Of a DNA stretch of 64,000 bases, positions 1-7,348 are shown in pieces. Each line of letters opens with the position of its first letter. The stretch's first letter is position 1. The position numbers and the translations under genes are program-made. Source of the stretch: Microcoleus vaginatus PCC 9802 (GTDB taxonomy: Bacteria > Cyanobacteriota > Cyanobacteriia > Cyanobacteriales > Microcoleaceae); assembly GCA_022701275.1 (NCBI GenBank), contig CP031740.1, positions 6,337,001 through 6,401,000 of the forward strand. Reading direction: 5' to 3'. The notes under the pieces were generated by a model. The model saw only the letters and a list, made by a program, of their open reading frames with translations, ran no database searches and had not been told where the DNA came from.

Positions 1-1518
1 TCCCGCCGAAAGCGCAAATCGTTCCCCCAACAGGAATGTATCGCTTTCTTGCCGGGAAAAACTCAGTCCCAAAGCCAAAGTGCGATCGGGTTTTTCGACA
101 ATCGGTTGGCGGTAAGTTAACTCGTAAGTCCGCGATTTCCCCTCAATTTCAGCAGCATCAAACGGTTCCTCGATGATGTTGGTGCTAGCAGCACTCGCAG
201 CGAACCCAATCGTGCCGTTGCGCGCGTTGACGGGGACTGTGTAGCTGCCGTTGAATTCGTTGCTGCCGTCGGTGTTAGCATAAGATACCTCTAATCCGTC
301 GCCCAAACCAAGCAAATTTGCTTGATTGATGCGAACACCGCGCCGAAAACTGCCGACGCTGGGCGATCGGTTGTTGTCTGCGAACACTTCACCGCTAAAG
401 CTGTCTGCTTCTTTTACCCGCACTTCTAACCGGCTGTTTTCCGGGCGGCTTCCGGCTTGCAATTCGGCGGAAATATTGGCAATTAAGGGGTCGAGTTGCA
501 GCAATTGCAAGGCTTCCAGCAACCGAGATCGGTTGAGGGGGCGTCTGGTAGCGCGCTCAAGGCGCGATCGCACGTAATTTGAATTTAAGCGCCTGTTTCC
601 AGTAATCACAATTTCATCTAATCCGCCTTCTACAATCCGAATTTTCACCACACCTCCGTCTCTCGGAAAGGTTTGGTTGGCGAGAATTACAGCGCCGGAA
701 TTGATGTATCCTGCCGCTACATATTTTTGAGTGACGGCTGCTTCGGCTGCGATCAGTTCGGCAAAGGTGATTTCGCGCCCCGCAAACTGTTGCGTAACTT
801 CTGCGAGTTCGCGATCGCTAAAAGCCGTGTTGCCCTCAAATTCAAAGCCAGCGACCTTAATTGTACCCGGAATCCCCGGTGTAATTTCGCTTTCAACGGG
901 TGTTGGCTGGGTGGGTGGGAGGGGAGACGGCGCAGGCGGTTGCGGCGGATCAGGAGCTGGTAATTCGGGTTCTCGCGGCAAAATTGGGTTGGGCAGTTGA
1001 CTGAGTTGCAAGTCGCGATCGATACCCAAATCAATTTTTTGTCGGTCAATATTTTCTTCTAGCTTTTGATCTGAGTTAAAAAGCTCGGTTTCTTGAGTTT
1101 TTGTGCTGAAAGTGCGATCGGTCTGAGATGTTGCACCATTGTCAATAAGCCTTTTACGGGCGGGCAGGATGCCCACCCCACAAGAAAACTCACTCCTTGT
1201 GGAACAGGCATCTTGCCTGTTCTTGAGAATGGTGTAAGATGTCACATTGACTGAATTTGCCGCCGACGGCGGTAAATCCGGAGTTTCCGCCACCCCCGAG
1301 TGTTCTGACTCAGCGGGTAACTGTGTCTTCTCGTCAGCGGTGGCTAAATCTTCACGACTGTCAAGATTAGTGTCGCCTCCGCTGCTGACTGCTACCAAAT
1401 CCTCAACATTTGAGGTCAAAATTTCAACGGTGCTAGCGGATGTTTTCGCTGTTTTTCCCAACAAAACTAACCAAAAAAATCCCGCGACTAAAAATAGTTT
1501 TTGTGAGCGACAAGCCAT
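1..1518 (-). CDS. ShlB/FhaC-type two-partner secretion outer-membrane transporter, 3' end cut by window edge
   Basis: This reads as a TpsB transporter, an outer-membrane beta-barrel that exports a large partner protein. The frame is open from an ATG at 1516-1518 to the window edge (506 codons, no stop). An N-terminal signal-like segment is followed by a long Ser/Pro-rich linker ending in a proline run near 905-960. Next comes a POTRA-like domain (about 880-640) with FEFEGNTAFSDRELAEV and RDGGVVKIRIVEGGLDE, then the start of the barrel (about 400-1), including VFADNNRSPSVGS, which is typical of ShlB members. The linker carries an in-frame dispersed repeat at 1131-1239. No TpsA partner is visible here. 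The family call is firm; the exported substrate is unknown. Confidence 0.85.
   Translation of the reverse strand, partial: MACRSQKLFLVAGFFWLVLLGKTAKTSASTVEILTSNVEDLVAVSSGGDTNLDSREDLATADEKTQLPAESEHSGVAETPDLPPSAANSVNVTSYTILKNRQDACSTRSEFSCGVGILPARKRLIDNGATSQTDRTFSTKTQETELFNSDQKLEENIDRQKIDLGIDRDLQLSQLPNPILPREPELPAPDPPQPPAPSPLPPTQPTPVESEITPGIPGTIKVAGFEFEGNTAFSDRELAEVTQQFAGREITFAELIAAEAAVTQKYVAAGYINSGAVILANQTFPRDGGVVKIRIVEGGLDEIVITGNRRLNSNYVRSRLERATRRPLNRSRLLEALQLLQLDPLIANISAELQAGSRPENSRLEVRVKEADSFSGEVFADNNRSPSVGSFRRGVRINQANLLGLGDGLEVSYANTDGSNEFNGSYTVPVNARNGTIGFAASAASTNIIEEPFDAAEIEGKSRTYELTYRQPIVEKPDRTLALGLSFSRQESDTFLLGERFALSAG
1131..1239. repeat. Palindromic dispersed repeat inside the TpsB gene
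   Basis: This ~109-bp element has imperfect terminal inverted repeats (TTGCACCATT.. / ..AATGGTGTAAG) and internal inverted arms around AACAGGCA.CTTGCCTGTT and GGCAGGATGCCC. A sister copy in the same orientation lies at 1873-1981. On the minus strand it is read in frame as about 36 residues of the TpsB linker, including KNRQDACSTR and GILPA. It resembles a non-autonomous MITE/REP-like element; no transposase is visible in it. Confidence 0.8.
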
Positions 1519-1872
1519 AGAATATAATTATTATCTCGCTTAAGTGGGGGAAAATATTTTCAGGAAGTGAGCGCCCTCATGTAAAAATCAATTTTAACAG
1601 CTAAAAAGGAAACAGCCGTCGCAGCCAACAGTTTCGGCGACGCTACAAACCAAAAGGTCGATCGACCCCTGTTCATTTCCCAAGACTTACGCACCAACCG
1701 GGTTCTTATCCAAAAAAATATCGTGTAAGTCGATCGTAAACAGTAAAAAAAAGCCGATATTTTGGGTTGCAAAACCTACGCTTTCATGCTAAGGCAGCGA
1801 CCAGAACAGTCCTAGACGCCAGGGTAAACCAGAAACCGGGTTGTTTCCGAAAAGACGGGTTACAACTGAGTT

Positions 1873-1981
1873 CTTGCACCATTCTCAATAATCTTTTTAT
1901 TAACAGGCAAGATGCCTGTTCCACAAGAGATAAATTTTCTTGTGGAACAGGCATCTTGCCTGTTCTTAAGAATAGTGCAAG
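1873..1981. repeat. Intergenic copy of the ~109-bp palindromic repeat
   Basis: It has terminal inverted repeats CTTGCACCATTCTCAA and TTAAGAATAGTGCAAG, and inner arms AACAGGCAAGATGCCTGTTC and its complement. It matches the copy at 1131-1239 in length, ends and arms, which shows that the element is mobile or was mobile. Confidence 0.85.
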
Positions 1982-2116
1982 ATGTGAGTTACAACCCGCA
2001 AAGCCACTAAAAAACCCGGTTTCTTTGATTTTGGTGCATCATATCGTTTCCGGTTGCAGCGAAATAATAAAATCGAGTCAACAGTTAACACTCAACCATT
2101 CAGTTTTTCGACCCCG

Positions 2117-2151
2117 AGTCAACAGTCAACAGTCAACAGTCAACAGTCAAC
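2117..2151. repeat. Heptamer tandem repeat (AGTCAAC)5
   Basis: Five perfect AGTCAAC units follow one another. Short tandemly repeated heptamers of this kind are common in filamentous cyanobacteria. A four-unit array of the same heptamer is at 15444-15471. Confidence 0.9.
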
Positions 2152-2202
2152 AATCATGAGGAGTGCAACCGGAATTGATATCATACCAAATCCGACTTTA
2201 AT

Positions 2203-2283
2203 ACCCCCTTTATTATTGAGTCCGCGTCTACCCACCTCCTGTGCGTAGACGCCGTTTCAACCGCCAAGCCTGATAAAGGGGGT
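2203..2283 (-). terminator. Nested hairpin downstream of por
   Basis: Outer arms ACCCCCTTTAT (2203-2213) and ATAAAGGGGGT (2273-2283) enclose an inner stem GCGTCTAC (2224-2231) / GTAGACGC (2245-2252). It lies 14 bases past the por stop and could end por transcription, but the symmetrical nested form also fits a small dispersed repeat. There is no clear U-tract. Confidence 0.45.
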
Positions 2284-2296
2284 TTGTAACTTTGAA

Positions 2297-3352
<1,056 letters not shown>

Positions 3353-3509
3353 CTAAGCTCGTAGCTCCGATGTTTGAAAATATCCTACGCTTATTAGGAT
3401 AGAAGGAAATGTTCTCGATCTCAACTGCCTTTTTGCCATTGGGTTAGATTAAGTCATTTTTGCTCTCTTTGCGGGAGTTGCTTCTCAAACACCAGAACAT
3501 CAAAAAGTC

Positions 3510-4337
3510 ATGAAACAAGTAAATTGGTTGATTGAAAAAGATATTTACGATCGCGAATCAGAATTTTTAGCAGAATTGCACAAACAAGGATACATTTACC
3601 ACGAAACTAGATATCTCAATTTTCGCCCCGAAGCAGCTCATCAATATTTTCCCCCTGATGATTGTGTTTTATTCATGGGAACCCTGAATTTGGGTCGGGA
3701 TATCTTAAGAACTTCGTGGATTCCGGGAGCTTATATGGACGAAAAGCATCTCCGTTGTTCCAGTTACTACACTTATTTCGGTCAATATTTGTTAAATAAT
3801 AAATATTTTATTCTTTCTTTGGGCGAATTGGTCAGAAGAAAAACCGAAATTTTGGAATACTTCAAATCCGGTGGAGATTTATTTATTCGACCTGACAGCA
3901 ATATGAAGTCATTTCGATCAGGGGTTTTTAACCTGAATATTTTAAATACTATGCAATCTCTGGGAAGCGAATTAAAAAGAGATGAAACAACTTTGGTATT
4001 AGTCAGTGGTAAGCGAGGAATTACGAAAGAATGGAGATTTTTTGTGTATAAAAATCAAATCATCACTGGTTCTCTCTATTTAGTGGGAGAAGAAAGAGTT
4101 GATGAAACAATCAGGGGAGGATATTTAGAAAACTATCTTAGCGAAGTTTTCAAACAAGTGAGTTGGTATCCAGAATCTGTCTACACGATCGATATCTGCG
4201 AGTCAGAGGGAGAGCTTTATGTCTTGGAACTTGGTTCTTTTAGTTGTGCTGGAGAATATGCTTGTGATTTGAGTGCGATCGTCGAATTTGGTGCAAAAGC
4301 AGCTTGGGAAGATTATGAAGCAGTCAATCAATTTTAG
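3510..4337 (+). CDS. ATP-grasp domain protein (DUF4343/R2K-like)
   Basis: A 275-residue soluble protein. The C-terminal half looks like an ATP-grasp fold: GDLFIRPDSNMKSF (about 127-140), LVLVSGKRGITKEWRFFVYKNQIITGS (about 163-189), and the late acidic stretch YTIDICESEGELYVLELGSFSCAG. This pattern fits the R2K group, which is often annotated DUF4343. ATP-grasp enzymes ligate a carboxylate to an amine or thiol; the substrate here cannot be told. It has no operon partner. The domain call is from memory of the family and is moderately sure. Confidence 0.6.
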   Translation: MKQVNWLIEKDIYDRESEFLAELHKQGYIYHETRYLNFRPEAAHQYFPPDDCVLFMGTLNLGRDILRTSWIPGAYMDEKHLRCSSYYTYFGQYLLNNKYFILSLGELVRRKTEILEYFKSGGDLFIRPDSNMKSFRSGVFNLNILNTMQSLGSELKRDETTLVLVSGKRGITKEWRFFVYKNQIITGSLYLVGEERVDETIRGGYLENYLSEVFKQVSWYPESVYTIDICESEGELYVLELGSFSCAGEYACDLSAIVEFGAKAAWEDYEAVNQF

Positions 4338-4349
4338 ATTAGCCCGATT

Positions 4350-4372
4350 CCAGACTTCTTTAAGAAGTCTGG
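4350..4372. terminator. Hairpin between convergent genes
   Basis: A perfect 9-bp stem, CCAGACTTC / GAAGTCTGG, with a 5-base loop lies 13 bases after the ATP-grasp stop and before the end of the convergent oxidoreductase gene. It could serve both strands. There is no strong T-run on either side. Confidence 0.5.
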
Positions 4373-4408
4373 GATCTAACAGCAGGTGTCATCCATGTAA
4401 TCTGACGC

Positions 4409-5527
4409 TCAGGAAATAGCTTGAGATTCCTGATATCTAGGGAAATCGATATAACCTTCAGGCCCAAAAGAATACCAGACGCCGACTTCAGCAGGCGGAT
4501 TGAGCGGCCAACCATTAGTAAAACGCTCTACCAAATCGGGATTGCTGATAAAATCTCGACCAAAAGCAATTAAATCCGCAACTTTGCTGCTCAGGGCCGT
4601 TTCAGCCTGTTCTTGAGTATATCCGCAGTTGCCGACGAGCGGCCCTGCAAACACATCGCGAAACTCGGCTATCATCATCGGCGTTCCCAATTCATGAAAG
4701 CCAAATGCTAGACCGTCCACCAAGTGAAGGTAAGCTAAATCATAGGCATTTAACTGCGCTGCGAAATACAGAAAATCTTCTCGATATTCTGGAGAACCCA
4801 TATCATTGTAAATACCGTTGGGAGAAAGCCTAACTCCCACTTTGTTTGCCGGAAATACTGTGATAATCGCCTCGACAATTTCCTTAAGAAAACGGTAACG
4901 GTTTTCAACTGTGCCGCCATAGGAATCAGTGCGGTGATTGGTTTTGGTTTGCAGGAAAGTGTCAATGAGATAGCCGTTTGCCGCGTGAATTTCTACACCG
5001 TCAAAACCTGCCATTTTTGCTCGCTCCGCCGCCTTGCGATAATCTTCTACAACGAGCGATATTTCATCGGTTTCTAGAGCCCGAGGGGTTTCGTAGGGTT
5101 GTTTGCCTAGAGGGGTATGAATTCCTTCTCCGTTTATTTTGATGGCAGAGGCTGCAACTGGCAATTGATTGTTTTCATGAAAACTGCTGTGGGAAGCCCG
5201 CCCGGTGTGCCAAAGCTGCATGAAAATCGGTGTTTCGTGGGCATGAACCGCAGTCACAATTTGTTTCCAAGCTTCGCCTTGCTCGTCTGAATAAATACCG
5301 GGCGTATTGAGCCAACCATTAGCTTGAGTAGAAACGACTGTGGCTTCTGTAATGATTAAACCAGCGGAGGCTCGCTGAGTGTAATACTCTGTCATCAAGG
5401 CGTTGGGCATCCGCGCTTCACCGGCTCTGGCTCTCGTTAGGGGTGCCATGACTACCCGATTTTTTAAGGATAAATCTCCGATTTTGAAGGGGCTGAGTAG
5501 GAGTGGAGAAGTTGTTTGAGTGGTCAT
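4409..5527 (-). CDS. Old Yellow Enzyme family alkene reductase
   Basis: This FMN-dependent NAD(P)H enzyme reduces activated C=C bonds; the NemA/OYE group acts on maleimides, enones and nitro-compounds. The 372-residue protein starts with the family sequence LLSPFKIGDLSLKNRVVMAPLTR. It carries the substrate-binding pair His181/Asn184 with Tyr186 (HAANGY), then the signature DSYGGTVENRYRF (201-213), and the phosphate-binding region near IAFGRDFISNPDLVERF. It is complete and monocistronic. The physiological substrate is unknown. Confidence 0.93.
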   Translation of the reverse strand: MTTQTTSPLLLSPFKIGDLSLKNRVVMAPLTRARAGEARMPNALMTEYYTQRASAGLIITEATVVSTQANGWLNTPGIYSDEQGEAWKQIVTAVHAHETPIFMQLWHTGRASHSSFHENNQLPVAASAIKINGEGIHTPLGKQPYETPRALETDEISLVVEDYRKAAERAKMAGFDGVEIHAANGYLIDTFLQTKTNHRTDSYGGTVENRYRFLKEIVEAIITVFPANKVGVRLSPNGIYNDMGSPEYREDFLYFAAQLNAYDLAYLHLVDGLAFGFHELGTPMMIAEFRDVFAGPLVGNCGYTQEQAETALSSKVADLIAFGRDFISNPDLVERFTNGWPLNPPAEVGVWYSFGPEGYIDFPRYQESQAIS

Positions 5528-5579
5528 AATTTTGGTATTTTTTCAACTGAATAATCTGGGAAATCACATATAGCAACTG

Positions 5580-5835
5580 CCCGTGTTAGGACACAAGGCA
5601 AGACATCCAAGGCTCGCCAAAATGTAAGCAATCAAACTCATCAAGCTGTTTGCGAATTTGACTTTTTAGCCAAGACTCTTCTTTGTTCAATTTTGTTAAA
5701 CTCTGGAGAGTATGGCGGTAAATATAATAGTCTACACCCTGCTGTTTGAATCAATTCCTGAATCTGACCACTTTTATCAAATCTGAGATTATCCATCACC
5801 ACTACCTGTGCTGCGACAAGTGTTGGAAGTAAACT
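5580..5835 (-). pseudogene. IS630-family transposase C-terminal relic
   Basis: Read on the minus strand, one frame gives VVMDNLRFDKSGQIQELI and CRLLYLPPYSPEFNKIEQ, the Asn/Pro-rich end of a DDE catalytic domain. A frameshift then brings in EESWLKSQIRKQLDEFDC, the usual C-terminal tail. The 5' half of the transposase is absent. The relic ends within a few bases of the first truncated CRISPR repeat, so the element probably inserted into or recombined with the array. Confidence 0.85.
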
Positions 5836-6265
5836 TGTTTCCGGCTTTTGAAGGAGTCAGGAGTCAGGAGTCGGGAGAAGAACACCCTCTTTCCTCCTGT
5901 CTCCTCTTCTGGTGAATACTTCCGAAAGTTTCAATCCCTGATAGGGTTTTAGGTTGATTGCGGCTTTTGAAGGAGTCAGGAGTCAGGAGAAGAATACCCT
6001 CTTTCCTCCTGTCTCCTCCTCTGGTGAATACTTCCGAAAGTTTCAATCCCTGATAGGGTTTTAGGTTGTTTCCGGCGTTTTTTTACCACAATTTTTTACT
6101 CAAGAGACTACAGTTTCAATCCCTGATAGGGTTTTAGGTTGTTTCCGGCACGGCGGAAGTTCTTAGTTAGGGTGCTGACTGCTGGGTTTCAATCGCTGAT
6201 AGGGTTTTAGGTTGTTTCCGGCCCAAAATTGAAGCTTTAGACGTGGTTAAAACACAAGTTTCAAT
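5836..6265. CRISPR. Small degenerate CRISPR array, four 37-bp repeats
   Basis: Repeats of 37 bp begin GTTTCAATCCCTGATAGGG and end GTTTCCGGC, at 5928-5964, 6040-6076, 6113-6149 and 6186-6222. The first has a variant tail (GATTGCGGC) and the last a CCC-to-CGC change. A truncated repeat end (5836-5845) and a truncated repeat start (6258-6265) flank the array. Three spacers are of normal length (36, 36 and 35 bp). The two upstream spacers are abnormal: 82 bp (5846-5927) and 75 bp (5965-6039), almost identical to each other and built on GGAGTCA repeats. No cas gene is in the window. The array looks like an inactive remnant; the reading strand is not certain. Confidence 0.85.
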
Positions 6266-6336
6266 GTGCGCGATCGCTTCCAACAAAAACTGATCGCCCT
6301 CTGTCGCCAGTACAACCTGGAAATCCGCGATTAAAC

Positions 6337-6367
6337 AAAAAAAAAAGCAGCCGGTAAAGGCTGCTTT
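6337..6367 (-). terminator. Rho-independent terminator
   Basis: On the minus strand, a stem AAAGCAGCC / GGCTGCTTT with a 5-base loop is followed by a run of ten T. It lies about 140 bases downstream of the 71-residue gene that ends at 6510 and probably ends its transcript. Confidence 0.75.
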
Positions 6368-6509
6368 GACAAATAAACCGTTGTTGAGTTAGAGGAGAAA
6401 ACTTTTAAATCGAATTCAAATTACTGCTGTTTCCACTCCTGCCTGAGTTTCCACTATTTTCATCTACCGCTGACTCACCTTGCCTTCAGAACAAAACTTC
6501 CAATCCCGA

Positions 6510-6725
6510 TTAGAATGCTGCTGAAAGTTCGTTGACTACTTTCACTCGGCCTCTGAGCACTGCCCGCAGCAAGCGGTTGATACAGCCTCTGTCTTCGTCA
6601 TTCAGAGAGTCGTCGAACGTGGCGGCCATCAAACCGTAGCGATCCGCCAGAGTCAAAACGCCTGTATCGGTTACAGAAGCCAGGATTTCAGAGATAGCGC
6701 CGGGGAGGAGTTGTACGGGGTGCAT
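6510..6725 (-). CDS. Conserved small hypothetical protein, 71 aa
   Basis: I do not recognise a named family. The 71-residue product begins MHPVQLLPGAISEIL and has an even, soluble, mostly helical composition with the segment DRGCINRLLRAVLRGRV. It has no signal peptide or membrane span. Its single-gene context with a good terminator downstream supports a real gene. The tone of the sequence is that of small cyanobacterial conserved proteins, but no function can be proposed. Confidence 0.65.
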   Translation of the reverse strand: MHPVQLLPGAISEILASVTDTGVLTLADRYGLMAATFDDSLNDEDRGCINRLLRAVLRGRVKVVNELSAAF

Positions 6726-6989
6726 GGCAGTGCGGTTGAATTCGATATATCTATCATCTTCTGGTTTCCTCTAAATATCGGTGATATTAATAAGGTCGCG
6801 AATGTGATTTTCTAGGGTGAAAGCAAGTGATCCGAGTAGAGTAAAGTTGTGACTTGGGTCACAGCGCCACAGGTAGCCCCAAGCAATTCCATCCCGCGCC
6901 GATTTTTGGGTAGGACGTGGGGCCGAGGGCATTTCGCTAAAATGATCGTTAATCCCCCAACCAGTTTAATTTTTACCCCAGTACCGAAA

Positions 6990-7304
6990 ATGCTTGATTT
7001 TCTCAATCCTCTCTTGGGCCGCAAGCCCGATCGCATCAAAGCCAATGTGGAAATATATACTTGGCAAACCTGTCCCTACTGCATCCGCGCCAAAACTTTG
7101 CTGTGGTGGAAAGGCGTAAATTTCACGGAATACAAAATTGATGGCGACGAAGCGGCTAGAAAAGCAATGGCCGATCGCGCTAACGGACGCCGCAGCGTGC
7201 CCCAAATTTTCATTAATAAGCAACACGTAGGCGGCTGCGATGACATTCACAAACTCGATTCAGATGGACAGTTAGATCCGCTGCTAGCTCAACCAGCAGT
7301 TTAA
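6990..7304 (+). CDS. grxC: Glutaredoxin 3
   Basis: This small thiol oxidoreductase uses glutathione to reduce disulfides and glutathionylated proteins in the cytosol. The 104-residue protein has the dithiol active site C28-P-Y-C31 (TWQTCPYCIRAK), the cis-Pro loop RRSVPQIFI and the glutathione-binding GGCDD. The ATG at 6990 is chosen because cyanobacterial homologues start close to MLDFLNPLLGR; the frame is open further upstream (ATG at 6942) but that part looks non-coding. It converges on menD. Confidence 0.93.
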   Translation: MLDFLNPLLGRKPDRIKANVEIYTWQTCPYCIRAKTLLWWKGVNFTEYKIDGDEAARKAMADRANGRRSVPQIFINKQHVGGCDDIHKLDSDGQLDPLLAQPAV

Positions 7305-7310
7305 ATTAGT

Positions 7311-7344
7311 GTAGGTTGGGTTTCGTTCCACCTGCTCAACCTAC
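7311..7344. terminator. Hairpin between grxC and menD
   Basis: Arms GTAGGTTG (7311-7318) and CAACCTAC (7337-7344) lie in the short gap between two converging genes. It is a possible bidirectional terminator with only a weak T-rich flank. Confidence 0.5.
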
Positions 7345-7348
7345 AAAT

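Larger units (their letters stand above)
1519..2296. other. Repeat-rich intergenic region between the TpsB gene and por
   Basis: I see no convincing gene here. The stretch holds a dispersed palindrome (1873-1981), scattered AAACCCGGTTTC-like motifs near 1830 and 2010, a five-unit AGTCAAC heptamer array (2117-2151) and a nested hairpin (2203-2283). Short ORFs in it have no recognisable motif and are mostly made of repeats. Confidence 0.7.
5528..6509. other. Intergenic region with transposase relic, CRISPR relic and terminator
   Basis: This ~980-bp region has no intact gene. It holds an IS630 relic (5580-5835), a decaying CRISPR array (5836-6265) and a minus-strand terminator (6337-6367). The rest shows nothing recognisable. 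Confidence 0.75.

Noticed and set aside
326-1543. Plus- and minus-strand short ORFs opposite or inside the TpsB gene
   Set aside because: They are shadows of the long open TpsB frame and show no motif of their own.
2117-2151. Possible CRISPR at the AGTCAAC array
   Set aside because: There are no spacers; units are adjacent 7-mers.
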